Below are positions 25,543 to 35,711 of a DNA stretch of 64,000 bases, in pieces. The stretch is from positions 1,860,001 through 1,924,000 of the forward strand of contig CP167917.1 in assembly GCA_041504365.1 (NCBI GenBank), given 5' to 3'. How positions within the stretch are numbered: the stretch's first letter is position 1; every line of letters begins with the position of its first letter. A program made the translations under genes and the position numbers. Source of the stretch: Dryocola sp. LX212 (GTDB lineage Bacteria > Pseudomonadota > Gammaproteobacteria > Enterobacterales > Enterobacteriaceae). The notes under the pieces are model-generated. The model did not search any database and had not been told where the DNA came from. It worked only from the letters and a program-made list of their open reading frames with translations.

Positions 25543-26505
25543 ATGAATAAAAACTTTAATCCCGCAGGGGATCGTATAGCCATAATGCAGACCTTCGTGC
25601 GTATAGTGGAAAGCGGCAGCCTGACCGCTGCGGCTGCGCAGCTGGAAACGACGCAGCCGACGATCAGCCGACGGCTACAGACGCTCGAGCAGATGCTGGG
25701 CGTGAAGCTCATCCAGCGCACGACGCATACCATGAAGCTGACCGATGACGGTGAGCGCTGCTATCAGCATGCGCGCAGGCTCATTGAAAGCTGGCAAATG
25801 CTGGAAGATGAAGTAAGCGGCGCGCGGGACGAACCGGCAGGGGTGCTGAGGGTACGTGCGCCTCATGCCTTCGGACAGGATCAGCTCATCGGGGCGCTTG
25901 GCGACTATCTGCAGCGCTATCCGCAAATCAGTATTGAATGGATCCTCAACGATCGTTCGCCGGATTTTATTCCAGAAGGGATAGACTGTGCGATTCACGT
26001 TGGCCCGGTTACCGATCCTGCCGTAGTCGCTGTGCTGCTGGCCGAGGTGCCCCGACTGGTCGTGGCGGCACCATCGGTACTGGCTAGCTATGAGCCGCTG
26101 AAAAGGCCTGCAGATCTGGCACGCTTACCCTGGGTTGCGCTGAGCAGTTTTTATCGTAACGACGTGACACTACATCACTCCGCAAGCGGCGAACTCTATC
26201 GCTTCGATATATCGCCACGGCTGAGCACGGACAGCCTGTATGCCGTACGTAAAGCGGCAATAAAGGGGCTTGGGGTGGGTATGGTGTCATCATGGGTGGT
26301 AAAAGAGGATCTTAAAGCAGGTATCCTGCAGCATATTTTACCGGAGTGGCAGGCTGCACCGCTGCCTATTTACCTGTTATATCCGTACGCGAGCTATTAT
26401 CCGGCCCGCCTGCGCAAATTTATTGAGCTGATGAAAGAGGTTATGCCTGGCCTTACTGGCACTAGGTCTGCGGGCAAAATAAACGAAGCGGCAACAAGGA
26501 GATAG
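25543..26505 (+). CDS. LysR-family transcriptional regulator
   Basis: A 320-residue LysR protein: helix-turn-helix at residues 10-65 (IMQTFVRIVESGSLTAAAAQ, QPTISRRLQTLEQMLGVKL), then the effector domain (VLRVRAPHAFGQDQLIGALG). Divergent from the MFS transporter gene, its likely target. The promoter region between them is 96 bases. Inducer unknown. Confidence 0.88.
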   Translation: MNKNFNPAGDRIAIMQTFVRIVESGSLTAAAAQLETTQPTISRRLQTLEQMLGVKLIQRTTHTMKLTDDGERCYQHARRLIESWQMLEDEVSGARDEPAGVLRVRAPHAFGQDQLIGALGDYLQRYPQISIEWILNDRSPDFIPEGIDCAIHVGPVTDPAVVAVLLAEVPRLVVAAPSVLASYEPLKRPADLARLPWVALSSFYRNDVTLHHSASGELYRFDISPRLSTDSLYAVRKAAIKGLGVGMVSSWVVKEDLKAGILQHILPEWQAAPLPIYLLYPYASYYPARLRKFIELMKEVMPGLTGTRSAGKINEAATRR

Positions 26506-26565
26506 CGAAGCCGTAAATGAAAATAATTCTTGCTTAGTAGCGGAGGGCATGCGTAAATGCGTCAT

Positions 26566-26724
26566 CGGTTTGCAAGACAGACCTTATGAAAGCAGTTTTA
26601 GTAAAGCAGTTCACCATAGATACCCTTCTTCGTGAGTCTCCTCCTAAGCGCCTGAATAAGAAACGATCTGGAATACAGACCACGTTCGCCACACAGAGTG
26701 GCCAAAATTATCGAGGAAGTCTCA
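26566..26724 (+). promoter_or_regulatory. cspA-type 5' leader (cold-box RNA thermosensor)
   Basis: The roughly 160 bases before the cold-shock gene resemble the E. coli cspA leader block by block: a cold-box hairpin GGTTTG...ACAGACC (26567-26583), then AAAGCAGTTTTAGTAA, then GATACCCTTC and a CGTGA block. In cspA this leader refolds on cooling and governs mRNA stability and translation. AGGAAG is the ribosome site. Confidence 0.6.
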
Positions 26725-26937
26725 ATGTCTAATAAAATGACTGGTTTAGTAAAATGGTTCAACGCTGAGAAAGGTTTCGGCTTCATTACTCCTGACGACG
26801 GCAGCAAAGATGTGTTTGTACACTTCTCTGCAATCCAGAGCAACGATTTCAAAACTCTGGACGAAGGTCAAAAAGTTGAGTTCACTATCGAAAACGGCGC
26901 TAAAGGCCCAGCAGCAGCGAACGTTGTTGCTCTGTAA
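26725..26937 (+). CDS. CspA/CspG-type cold-shock protein
   Basis: A 70-residue single-stranded nucleic-acid-binding beta barrel with RNP1 KGFGFITP and RNP2 VFVHFSAI. The start [13 protein letters not shown] and ending PAAANVVAL place it with the cold-inducible CspA/CspB/CspG group rather than constitutive CspC/CspE; CspG looks nearest. The ATG at 26725 is set by AGGAAG 8 bases upstream. Its long leader resembles that of cspA, so cold induction is likely. Confidence 0.9.
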   Translation: MSNKMTGLVKWFNAEKGFGFITPDDGSKDVFVHFSAIQSNDFKTLDEGQKVEFTIENGAKGPAAANVVAL

Positions 26938-26969
26938 GTCTTAAAAGACCGCAGTTTTCAGCGAATACT

Positions 26970-26993
26970 AAAACCCGCCACGGCGGGTTTTTT
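26970..26993 (+). terminator. Terminator of the cold-shock gene
   Basis: AAACCCGCC and GGCGGGTTT form a 9-base-pair stem with a 3-base loop, ending in a run of T. Confidence 0.85.
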
Positions 26994-27114
26994 CATGTCT
27001 AAAGAAAGGTAAAAGCCGGGCCATGCTCTGGCGTTTGGCCCATTCCAGGCTATGCTATTAGTGAAAATAGATTTTATTAACAAGCAGTTGGATGAATTTC
27101 AAACAGGAGAGTTT

Positions 27115-27279
27115 ATGGGATTCTGGCGTGTCGTTATTACAATTTTGCTGCCACCCCTTGGCGTACTCATCGGTAAAGGGTTTGGCTGGGCGTTTATTCT
27201 GAACATCATCCTGACCCTGCTGGGCTATATCCCCGGCCTGATTCATGGGTTCTGGGTACAGACCCGTAATCCGAACTAA
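27115..27279 (+). CDS. yqaE: YqaE/Pmp3-family small membrane protein
   Basis: A 54-residue protein nearly identical to E. coli YqaE: two membrane helices (WRVVITILLPPLGVLIG and FILNIILTLLGYIPGLIHG) joined by KGFGWA. The Pmp3/UPF0057 family is stress-induced and affects membrane potential in other organisms. The ATG at 27115 follows AGGAGA; the upstream GTG/ATG frame extension is not conserved. A terminator follows directly. Confidence 0.92.
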   Translation: MGFWRVVITILLPPLGVLIGKGFGWAFILNIILTLLGYIPGLIHGFWVQTRNPN

Positions 27280-27284
27280 ACACA

Positions 27285-27306
27285 AAACCCGCTGCGGCGG
27301 GTTTTT
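27285..27306 (+). terminator. Terminator of yqaE
   Basis: AAACCCGC and GCGGGTTT with a short loop, followed by TTT, five bases past the stop codon. Confidence 0.8.
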
Positions 27307-27365
27307 ACATCATTGCCGCTCCTGTTTGCAGCTGTGCTAAGCCTCCGCGATTCAGCGGCAATGGG

Positions 27366-27443
27366 GGATGACGCTCACGCTTATCCACCCTACAAAACCC
27401 GCCTCCCCATGCCGTAGGTCGGATAAGTGAAGCGCCATCCGAC
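27366..27443. repeat. REP/BIME element
   Basis: Two REP-like units in opposite orientation: GGATGACGCTCACGCTTATC (27366 on, ending CCACCCTAC) and GTAGGTCGGATAAGTGAAGC (27414 on, ending GCCATCCGAC). This is the usual enterobacterial extragenic palindromic pair, here in the yqaE downstream gap. A related pair occurs at 61755. Confidence 0.7.
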
Positions 27444-27526
27444 ACATATAAAACCTGCCGCTGTTTACTTTTTCGCTTAAGAATGTTCTGATATTTGCAG
27501 CAAGTAAACAGAATAAGAGATGGGAT

Positions 27527-27832
27527 ATGTACCAGTTTAAGCCTGGCGCGCAGGCGTTAATTATCGGCTCCCGTACCGACCGGGGCCGGGTCAATATCGG
27601 CAAGGCCGTTGAGCTGTTTGGCCAGTGCCTGCCGGGCGAACGATTTGTTAACCCCGTTACCGGCGTGGTGACGCAGTTACCCCTCGAGGCCAACTATCCG
27701 CTGTGGCTGGTGACGGGCGACGTGGTGTCGTTCGATGGTCGTGAAGGGTATGCTTTCGTGCGTGCTGAATATCTGATGCCGCTGGATAATCCCTCCGTTT
27801 CGCAAACCTCCCAGAAGCAGGCCGTCCGTTAA
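27527..27832 (+). CDS. Hypothetical 101-residue protein
   Basis: Starts MYQFKPGAQALIIGSRTDRG after an AGAG ribosome site. The sequence looks like a small beta-rich domain (LPLEANYPLWLVTGDVVSFD, YAFVRAEYLMPL) with a disordered tail. No signal peptide or membrane segment. Its stop codon overlaps that of convergent yeaO (TTAA). Similar conserved hypothetical proteins occur in enterobacterial genomes and phages, but I cannot name a family. Confidence 0.6.
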   Translation: MYQFKPGAQALIIGSRTDRGRVNIGKAVELFGQCLPGERFVNPVTGVVTQLPLEANYPLWLVTGDVVSFDGREGYAFVRAEYLMPLDNPSVSQTSQKQAVR

Positions 27833-28179
27833 TCCACCAGCTGGCGTAAATACTCGGCCAGCACCTGCGCATGGTTTTGTTCGGCATTTTTAGATCCGTA
27901 GAGCAGGGTGACGGTTTGCTCCTTTGCCCGCTGCGCCAGCTTCTCTGCCACATCACGCTGCGCGTTCAGCTCTTCGCGATAGCAGCGGGAAAACTCATTG
28001 AAGTCGATGGCTTCGCCGTGAAACGCCTTGCGCAGCTCGTTTGACGGGGCCAGCATTTTGGCCCATTCGTCGAACTGCAAATCCGTTTTCTTCACGCCGC
28101 GAGGCCAGAGCCTGTCAACAAAGACGCGATGACCGTCATCCTGCGTAGCCTCATCATAAACTCGTTTACAGCGAATCAT
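27829..28179 (-). CDS. yeaO: YeaO, DUF488 protein
   Basis: A 116-residue DUF488 protein closely matching E. coli YeaO: CKRVYDEATQDDGHRVFVDR, LWPRGVKKTDL, LRKAFHGEAIDFNEF, VTLLYGSKNAEQNHA. Function unknown; the conserved Arg/His/Lys positions suggest an enzyme or nucleic-acid contact. The start at 28179 lies inside the end of the upstream DUF523 gene (14-base overlap), so they are translated as an operon. In E. coli yeaO also neighbours nimT. Confidence 0.9.
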   Translation of the reverse strand: MIRCKRVYDEATQDDGHRVFVDRLWPRGVKKTDLQFDEWAKMLAPSNELRKAFHGEAIDFNEFSRCYREELNAQRDVAEKLAQRAKEQTVTLLYGSKNAEQNHAQVLAEYLRQLVD

Positions 28180-28663
28180 CCGAACTCCCTTCAAATTGCG
28201 CGATGCGCTGTTCTAACGCATCCGACTGACCGTCGGCAAACACTTCAATCCCGTGCTGCCTTAGCAGCGCTGCGGCGACGCCCTGGCCCGGCAGCGTACT
28301 GCCCTGAAACTGACCGTTATAAATCTTCTGGCTGCCGTCGGTTAAAAGGGCAAACTGACAGCCATTCTCCTGCGCCGTTTGCAACGCCAGCCATGCGGCA
28401 AACAGATAGGGCTGCGTGACGTCGCTGCCGTCACTTTCGAGTATGTGTACCGTCCCCTGCAGAGCAGCAGAGCCGTCACCTCCGTAAAGTTCCGCGGGCA
28501 GGCGAGGCGTGGCAAGCCCGGCAGCAAGCTCCGGACAGTGAACGACGAGACGATCTTCCCGCTGCCAGCGGGCAAGCCGCTCCGTCATCGGGCTTTTTTC
28601 AGAGCCGTTATAGCGGACTTTTAAACCCATTAGGCAGGCGCTGACCAGAATTTTTGCTTTCAT
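28166..28663 (-). CDS. DUF523 protein
   Basis: A 165-residue DUF523 protein: ILVSACLMGLKVRYNGSEK, CPELAAGLATPRLPAELYGG, LLTDGSQKIYNGQF. It retains two of the cysteine positions of the N-terminal half of the fusion protein at 7513, so the window holds two DUF523 proteins. It is co-oriented with and overlaps yeaO. Role unknown; the family has been linked to 2-thiouracil processing in other work. Confidence 0.8.
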   Translation of the reverse strand: MKAKILVSACLMGLKVRYNGSEKSPMTERLARWQREDRLVVHCPELAAGLATPRLPAELYGGDGSAALQGTVHILESDGSDVTQPYLFAAWLALQTAQENGCQFALLTDGSQKIYNGQFQGSTLPGQGVAAALLRQHGIEVFADGQSDALEQRIAQFEGSSDDSL

Positions 28664-28818
28664 AGCACGAAGTTTTAGGCAAGGGGATCGCTACGTTACT
28701 ACAGGAGCGCATGCGGCGGCTACCCTGCTAATTTTTGGCGTTGTCGCGCAAAAGAGATGCGGGTAACCTATGATTCCTTATGTCGTACCGTGCTGCTTTC
28801 ATAAGGATAATCAACAAA

Positions 28819-29526
28819 ATGCCTGCCTCAACCCTTAAATCAACCCTGCGCATTGCTCTTGTCGGTGATTTTAACCCGGCGGTGATTGCCCATCAGGCTA
28901 TACCGCTGGCCTTAGACAACGCTGCGCTTGCCGTCGGCGTAACGGCTGACTATGACTGGCTACCCACTCCCGAAGTTAACAGCCCGGAGGATCTGGTGGG
29001 TTATGACGCCATCTGGTGCGTTCCGGCAAGCCCCTACCAGAATGACGACGGCGCGTTTCTGGCCATTCGCTACGCCCGTGAAAACGGCATTCCTTTCCTG
29101 GGCACCTGCGGTGGGTTCCAGTATTCCATCGTGGAATACGCGCGTAACGTAATGGGGTGGGACGATGCGGGCCACGCAGAGACCGACGTAGAGGGCCGCC
29201 TGGTCATAGCCCCGCTTGCCTGTTCGCTGGTAGAAAAAAAGGACGTTATCAGGCTGGCAGCGGAATCAAAGATCGCGGCTGCCTACGGCAGGACTGAGAT
29301 TGAAGAGGGCTACCACTGTAGCTACGGTGTTGCTGACCTGTTCATCGAAGCGCTGGAGCAGCAGCCGCTCAAAGCTACCGGCTGGGATAACCAGGGCGCC
29401 ATCCGCGCGATTGAGCTGACCGATCACCCGTTCTTCGTGGGCACGCTTTTTCAGCACGAAAGAAACGTATTAAAAGACCGGCCAGCCCCGCTGGTGGAAG
29501 CTTTACTTCGCGCGGCGAGGGAATAA
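28819..29526 (+). CDS. CTP-synthase-C-terminal-like class I glutamine amidotransferase protein
   Basis: A 235-residue protein related to the glutaminase domain of CTP synthase, without the synthetase domain. The nucleophile elbow reads IPFLGTCGGFQYSIVEYARN with the Cys retained, and EEGYHCSYGV and HPFFVGTLFQHE supply the region of the catalytic His/Glu. Annotated relatives are called CTP synthase C-terminal region-related proteins; physiological role unknown. The ATG at 28819 with AAGGAT upstream is preferred over 28780. Convergent with nimT, 2 bases apart. Confidence 0.78.
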   Translation: MPASTLKSTLRIALVGDFNPAVIAHQAIPLALDNAALAVGVTADYDWLPTPEVNSPEDLVGYDAIWCVPASPYQNDDGAFLAIRYARENGIPFLGTCGGFQYSIVEYARNVMGWDDAGHAETDVEGRLVIAPLACSLVEKKDVIRLAAESKIAAAYGRTEIEEGYHCSYGVADLFIEALEQQPLKATGWDNQGAIRAIELTDHPFFVGTLFQHERNVLKDRPAPLVEALLRAARE

Positions 29527-29528
29527 TT

Positions 29529-30734
29529 CTAAGTGTTGGAGCGGGCCGGTGTAGCACCAATCTCCACGTTACGCCCGGCCCTGGCGCCGAAGATCCCCAT
29601 TACAACTGACAATACCGCGAGGCCCAGCAGCGGCATGCTCCAGCTGTCGGACATATCGTGAATTTTCCCCATCAGCGGCGGGCCGAACGCGGCGAGGAGA
29701 TAGCCTACGCACTGCGCCATGCCGGAAAGCGCTGCCGCCTGGTGGGCGGACCCCGTACGCAGGCCGATGAATGACAGGCCGAGGATCATCGCCGCGCCTG
29801 AGCCGAAGCCGCCCACGCAGACCCACACGCTGGCATAGTCCGGCAGCAGCCACAGCCCCAGAGCGCTGACACACCACAGCGCTGCCATCAGTAGCGCGAT
29901 GCCTCGCTGGTCTTTCAGGCGGCTGAGGATCATGCCGACAAACAGGCCGGGAATGGCGGTGGCCAGCTGCAGCAGGCCGTGCAGAGAGCCCGCCTGCGCT
30001 TCGCTGTAGCCGTGGCTGATAAGGATGGAGGGGAGCCAGCCGATAATCACATAGTAAATAAACGAATTTATGCCCAGATACATCGTGACCTGCCAGGCCA
30101 GCGGCGAAGACCAGATGCCGCGATTGTGCAGCGCAGCGTTGGTGCTGAGGCTGGCGGGCGCATGATTTTTCAGCTGCGGAAGCCACAGCAGCGCGGCGAC
30201 AATCGGGAAGATCATCAGCGAAAGCATTGCGCCCTGCCAGCCGTAGCCGTGCAGCGCAACGGGAACAACCATCACCGAACCGAGCGCGGCGGCGACGCCC
30301 ATGGTCAGCGAGTAGGCACCCGTCAGGCGGGCCACCTGGCCGGGGAAATCGCGCTTAATCAGGCTCGGGAGCAGCACGTTACCCATGGCGATGCCGCAGC
30401 CGATCATCGCCGTCCCGACATAAAGCAATGCGATGCTGCCTGCAGAACGCGCGGCGATACCGGCGCAAATAAACAGCATGGCCCCGAACAGGCTGCGTTC
30501 CGTACCAAAGCGGCGTGCAATGCCTGCCGCCATCGGGGAGACGATAGCGAAGGCCAGCAGGGGCAGAGTGGTAAGGATGCCGGTCTGCGCCGTAGTGAGT
30601 CCGAAGGCGTCACGGACCATATCCAGAAGCGGTGCCGCCCCGGTAAACGTCACGCGCAGCGTGGTGGCAATCATCAGAATACCGAGCAGCAGCAGGCCGT
30701 GCTTTTTGATGCTCGCCGAAGAGGAAGTCGTCAT
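29529..30734 (-). CDS. nimT: NimT-like MFS exporter (CynX/NimT family)
   Basis: A 401-residue, 12-helix major facilitator protein of the cyanate permease family. It has the family loop GIARRFGTERSLFGAML and the helix-rich FGLTTAQTGILTTLPLLAFA. Order and divergence with the AraC gene at 30833 and the nearby yeaO and yeaL reproduce the E. coli nimR-nimT locus (formerly yeaM-yeaN), where NimT exports 2-nitroimidazole. Assignment rests on family and gene order. Confidence 0.85.
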   Translation of the reverse strand: MTTSSSASIKKHGLLLLGILMIATTLRVTFTGAAPLLDMVRDAFGLTTAQTGILTTLPLLAFAIVSPMAAGIARRFGTERSLFGAMLFICAGIAARSAGSIALLYVGTAMIGCGIAMGNVLLPSLIKRDFPGQVARLTGAYSLTMGVAAALGSVMVVPVALHGYGWQGAMLSLMIFPIVAALLWLPQLKNHAPASLSTNAALHNRGIWSSPLAWQVTMYLGINSFIYYVIIGWLPSILISHGYSEAQAGSLHGLLQLATAIPGLFVGMILSRLKDQRGIALLMAALWCVSALGLWLLPDYASVWVCVGGFGSGAAMILGLSFIGLRTGSAHQAAALSGMAQCVGYLLAAFGPPLMGKIHDMSDSWSMPLLGLAVLSVVMGIFGARAGRNVEIGATPARSNT

Positions 30735-30832
30735 TGTTGTTATCCCTTAAAATCGAGCCACGAAGATACACGCTTCCGGGATGGTTTTAATCAACGTAAA
30801 ATGCCAGATTATCCCTAAAATCGGACATTGTG

Positions 30833-31615
30833 ATGGAGCGAGGCTTAGCCTTAGAGGGGTTTGACCCGGACAGTAACATCCGGGCCGCGCAGGCGTTTCG
30901 TATCCGTGTGGCAGAGAGCGTAAAGGAGATCCCGTTTCATCAGCACCGCAAAGGCCAGCTGATCCTCGCCCTGCACGGGGGCATCACCTGCGAAGTTGAG
31001 CAGGCGATGTGGATGGTGCCGACGCAGTACGCCGTATGGATCCCCGGCTCAATGCCGCACAGCAACCGTGCCACGACCCATGCCCGCATCTGCTTTCTGT
31101 TTATCGAACCCGGGGCGATTGCCATGCCGGACCAGTGCTGTACGCTGAAAATATCACCGCTCGTCAGGGAGCTGATACTGAGGCTTGCGCAGCAGCCCCA
31201 TGATGAAGCCACGCCAGCCCAGGAGCGCCTTGTGCAGGTGCTGTTTGACGAGCTGCCGCATCAGCCGGTGGAGCAGCTACGCTTGCCCATGTCCCGCCAT
31301 CCGAAAATCCGCCAGATAGCCGAGCGCCTGGCAGCGTACCCCGCCGAGCGACGTACGCTGGCGCAGTGGGCGTCGGTGCTGGCGATGAGCGAGCGAAACC
31401 TCGCCCGGCTGGTGGTGAAGGAGACGGGGCTGAACTTCCGCCGCTGGCGTCAGCAGCTGCAGGTGATTATTGCCCTGCAGCTGCTGATTGACGGCGAAAC
31501 GGTGCAGAAGGTGGCGCAGGCGCTGGGGTATGAGTCCACCAACGCCTTTATTACCATGTTCAGAAACGCGCTGGGGACGACGCCGGGGCGATACCTGGCG
31601 TCGCTGAGCGCTTAG
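30833..31615 (+). CDS. nimR: NimR-like AraC-family regulator
   Basis: A 260-residue AraC protein: cupin-like N-terminal domain with VKEIPFHQHRKGQLILALHG and a C-terminal double helix-turn-helix (LAQWASVLAMSERNLARLVV, VAQALGYESTNAFITMFRN). Divergent from nimT across 98 bases, as in E. coli, where NimR represses nimT. The start could be the GTG at 30830 or the ATG at 30833. Confidence 0.86.
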   Translation: MERGLALEGFDPDSNIRAAQAFRIRVAESVKEIPFHQHRKGQLILALHGGITCEVEQAMWMVPTQYAVWIPGSMPHSNRATTHARICFLFIEPGAIAMPDQCCTLKISPLVRELILRLAQQPHDEATPAQERLVQVLFDELPHQPVEQLRLPMSRHPKIRQIAERLAAYPAERRTLAQWASVLAMSERNLARLVVKETGLNFRRWRQQLQVIIALQLLIDGETVQKVAQALGYESTNAFITMFRNALGTTPGRYLASLSA

Positions 31616-31693
31616 ACCGTGCTGACTACGGTCGCGGAACAGGTTAACCGCCGGGTTCCGATCTACCCGGCGGCCATTATGACCTTCACCGGG

Positions 31694-32143
31694 CTACTGC
31701 TTACCAATAACCAGCGAGACCAGTCCTGCGGCAATCAGCGGGCCAACGGGCACGCCCCGGAACAGGGCCACGCCCAGCACGGTGCCGACCAGCAGGCCCG
31801 CTACCAGCGTCGGCTGGCTGCTCATCAGCGTAACGCCCCGGCCGCCGAGCCAGGAGACGGCAACGCCGACGATAATGGCGACGACCGACTTCCAGTTGGT
31901 AAAGGAGTGTAGCAGCGTGCTGGCGGGGAGGGTGCCGCTGGCGATGGGGGCCATCACGCCGATGGTGAGAATGATTATCCCGACGGTAAGACCCTGTTTT
32001 TCAATCCACGGGAAGAACTGGCTGAGCGGCGTGACCCGCACGATGATCAGCACCAGTATGGAAACCGCAACGGTAGTATTATGGCTGGCGAACCCGAGGG
32101 CCGCGAGGCCAAGTAAAATAAGTAACGTTGAGTCGAAGATCAT
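31694..32143 (-). CDS. yeaL: YeaL, UPF0756 membrane protein
   Basis: A 149-residue membrane protein almost identical to E. coli Yea[61 protein letters not shown]. Four helices are predicted. Function unknown. The ATG at 32143 matches the E. coli start and follows AAGGAAAT. It ends convergently 78 bases from nimR. Confidence 0.92.
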   Translation of the reverse strand: MIFDSTLLILLGLAALGFASHNTTVAVSILVLIIVRVTPLSQFFPWIEKQGLTVGIIILTIGVMAPIASGTLPASTLLHSFTNWKSVVAIIVGVAVSWLGGRGVTLMSSQPTLVAGLLVGTVLGVALFRGVPVGPLIAAGLVSLVIGKQ

Positions 32144-32366
32144 GGCATTTCCTTGCAAAACAAAGGGAAGGTGTTTTTTTTATTGTTGATAAACACTCTA
32201 CCTGTCGCGCTTTAATTTCGCTTCGCTTTTTCACCGCGCAGCGTCTATTTGTGCAAGTGACCGAATGCCCAGCTCGGACGGCGGCCTACATCATAAATAT
32301 GCAACAGAAAGCTGATATTACTTGCTCCTGCGGCCCGACAAATCAGGCCTGACGTGGGAGAGTGAG

Positions 32367-32474
32367 ATGAACGATCCGCTGTTTTACGAGGTGCTTTACA
32401 TTACCGGTGCTTTTATCGCGATGATCTCCACGCTGGTGGCATCGGTATTGCTACTCGATCGCTATCGCTGGTAA
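32367..32474 (+). CDS. yoaI: YoaI small membrane protein
   Basis: A 35-residue single-helix peptide, MNDPLFYEVLYITGAFIAMI and onward to VLLLDRYRW, matching E. coli YoaI in start, helix placement and basic end. GGGAGAGTG precedes the ATG. It stands next to yeaL, as in E. coli, where yoaI is controlled by PhoPQ. No clear PhoP box was found here. Confidence 0.75.
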   Translation: MNDPLFYEVLYITGAFIAMISTLVASVLLLDRYRW

Positions 32475-32596
32475 CAACCCTTTCCAGAGTGGAAACGGCT
32501 CTTAAACGGGCATTCTCCTCGACCCGCTCAGGCCTCTGCTAAACTTAACCCCGTAAGTTTTCGCTATTCTGTATTTCAACCAGAACGGGAGGATGT

Positions 32597-33043
32597 ATGG
32601 GTTTAATCAGTTTCGTGAAGGAAGCAGGTGAAAAGATACTCCACGCGGTCACCGGCACGGCGCACGCCGCGGATCAAAATGAACTTCTTAAAGAGCATCT
32701 GAAGAAAACAGGGCTACAGGACGCCGATAAAGTTGACGTTAAGGTAGAAAACGGAAAGGCGGTGGTCACCGGGGATGGGTTAAGTCAGGAAGCAAAAGAG
32801 AAGATCCTGATTGCCGTCGGCAACGTAGAGGGAATTGCCGGCGTTGAAGACAACGTTACGGTGCAAGATGCTGCAGAAGAAAGCCAGTACTACACCGTGA
32901 AATCAGGCGATACGCTAAGCGCTATCTCAAAGCAGGTTTACGGCGATGCGAATCAGTACAACAAGATTTTTGAAGCCAATAAGCCGATGCTGAAAAGTCC
33001 GGATAAAATCTATCCTGGCCAGGTGCTTCGCGTACCTAAGTAG
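32597..33043 (+). CDS. kbp: Kbp (YgaU), potassium-binding BON-LysM protein
   Basis: A 148-residue cytoplasmic protein with an N-terminal BON domain ([33 protein letters not shown]) and a C-terminal LysM domain ([30 protein letters not shown]). E. coli Kbp/YgaU (149 residues) binds K+ and is needed for growth at high K+. In E. coli the gene is elsewhere on the chromosome. The site here lies between yoaI and yeaH, where E. coli has yeaK, yeaJ and yeaI. GGGAGGAT precedes the ATG. Confidence 0.92.
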   Translation: MGLISFVKEAGEKILHAVTGTAHAADQNELLKEHLKKTGLQDADKVDVKVENGKAVVTGDGLSQEAKEKILIAVGNVEGIAGVEDNVTVQDAAEESQYYTVKSGDTLSAISKQVYGDANQYNKIFEANKPMLKSPDKIYPGQVLRVPK

Positions 33044-33054
33044 CCTCAGTAATA

Positions 33055-33092
33055 TAACCATCATCAACGCGCGGGCGCGCTGATGATGGTTA
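33055..33092. terminator. Hairpin terminator after kbp
   Basis: TAACCATCATCA pairs with TGATGATGGTTA around a GC-rich centre (33055-33092), followed by TCTTTTC. Bidirectional in form. Confidence 0.6.
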
Positions 33093-33491
33093 TCTTTTCA
33101 TAAATTCAGAAAATTCAATTCGCTTAGAGAAATCAAGCTTGAACGACACGTCAGGGATGTGAGTTCTTCGGACCTGTCTAAAGTGCCATTCAAAGATATT
33201 TCGGACAGACTGATGGTGGATTGCTTCTCGCTGCGATTGCATAGGAGTAATATCTAAGCTTGACTATCGTCAGGTAATGAGGAAGGGTTTAACGGGTTAA
33301 TTAATCAGCTAAATAAGGAAACACCCAGCCTACGGTTTGCAGTGAAACATTGATGGCATATCATGAAACACATCACTAAATCCTAATGTATAGAATTTAA
33401 GTTTTAACAATCATTATGGTGACGTTTTAGTGAAGCGTTTTATTAATGTAGGAGAAGACTTCCCGACCTTATAAGCCGGGAAGGAATACCC
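33093..33491. other. Gap with no supported gene
   Basis: A plus-strand run from about 33140 to 33260 reads open for some 38 codons (EERHVRDV-like) but has no start or ribosome site and no recognised family. It may be a gene remnant. The rest is AT-rich without clear elements. Confidence 0.35.
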
Positions 33492-33782
33492 TTAGTTACC
33501 GGTGACGGCTGCCGCTGCGACAGGGTGATCAGAGTTTGCTACAACGGTAGCGCGGGCAACAGGATGATGCCCGTCACCGGTAGCTGCAGCGACCGCTACA
33601 GGATGATCGGCTGATGCTACTGCGGCGGTTCGGGCCACAGGATTGTTTCCTTCACCAGTAGCCGCAGCGACCGCTACAGGATGATCGGCGGATGCCACTG
33701 CGGTAGTTCGTGCAATCGGATGGTTGGCAAATGCAGAAAACGTAGCGGTAGTCAGGACAAGCGTTAAAATCATTTTTTTCAT
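33492..33782 (-). CDS. Secreted protein of three 26-residue tandem repeats
   Basis: A 96-residue protein with a 19-residue signal peptide (MKKMILTLVLTTATFSAFA). The whole mature part is three copies of a 26-residue unit based on HPVARTAAVASADHPVAV then AAATGDG; the last copy is two residues short. Each unit contains two HPVA motifs. The DNA is correspondingly a 78-base imperfect tandem repeat. There is no Cys, no aromatic residue and few charges. GGAGTAAT precedes the ATG. It is probably periplasmic or secreted; family unknown. Confidence 0.7.
   Translation of the reverse strand: MKKMILTLVLTTATFSAFANHPIARTTAVASADHPVAVAAATGEGNNPVARTAAVASADHPVAVAAATGDGHHPVARATVVANSDHPVAAAAVTGN
33513..33725. 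repeat. 78-base tandem repeat inside the secreted-protein gene
   Basis: Segments such as GCAGCGACCGCTACAGGATG recur with 78-base spacing (for example at 33584 and 33662), matching the 26-codon protein repeat. Copies differ mainly at synonymous or conservative positions. Confidence 0.7.
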
Positions 33783-34156
33783 AGTATTACTCCTAATCTT
33801 AAATCTGAATTATTTAGGTGAAACTGTATTCTAAATAGTTCGCAATATTTCTCATAAGATGAAACACCGACCGCCTTGGCTGTTCAGTCTGCATCAAATG
33901 GCAGGTAAGCGACTTCAGGCAGCGATGTTCCAAATGCATTTCTCACCTGCTGGAGAAAGCACCCTATATTGATAAGCTAAATGAGATCTTATTAACAGAG
34001 CGTTTTTATTTAATTTTAAATGACACGAATATTACATTTATCCTTATTTTTATCAAAGTTGATTGATTTGCAACATTTTCAGAATGAAGAGTTATCTCTA
34101 TTCCTTCCACAAGCGTGGGATTATTGAAAAATTAACTTTAACTGAAAAGAGGAAGT

Positions 34157-34240
34157 ATGCAGGATGCCATAAAGGTGCTTCTGCACCTTTACATCGGTGT
34201 TTTTGACCGACTGCGCGACTGCGGTGATACGCAGCCATGA
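34157..34240 (+). CDS. Possible 27-residue peptide
   Basis: An ATG preceded by a strong AGAGGAAG site opens 28 codons (MQDAIKVLLHLYIGVFDRLR plus seven). An amphipathic helix is plausible. The only other content of the 573-base gap 33783-34355 is AT-rich sequence on its left. No homologue recognised. Confidence 0.3.
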   Translation: MQDAIKVLLHLYIGVFDRLRDCGDTQP

Positions 34241-34355
34241 AGAGAAGGCTTATTAAAGGGCGCAGAAACCCACAGCGACTTTTCTGAACATGAATAAGCT
34301 ATTGATAAAGAAAGAAATCAGCCAGGGTTTTATTTTAACTGGCTGATTTGATTAG

Positions 34356-35702
<1,347 letters not shown>

Positions 35703-35711
35703 TTAAGACGT

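Noticed and set aside
33140..33260. Open stretch of about 38 codons on the plus strand
   Set aside because: No start codon with a ribosome site and no recognisable family; not called as a gene.
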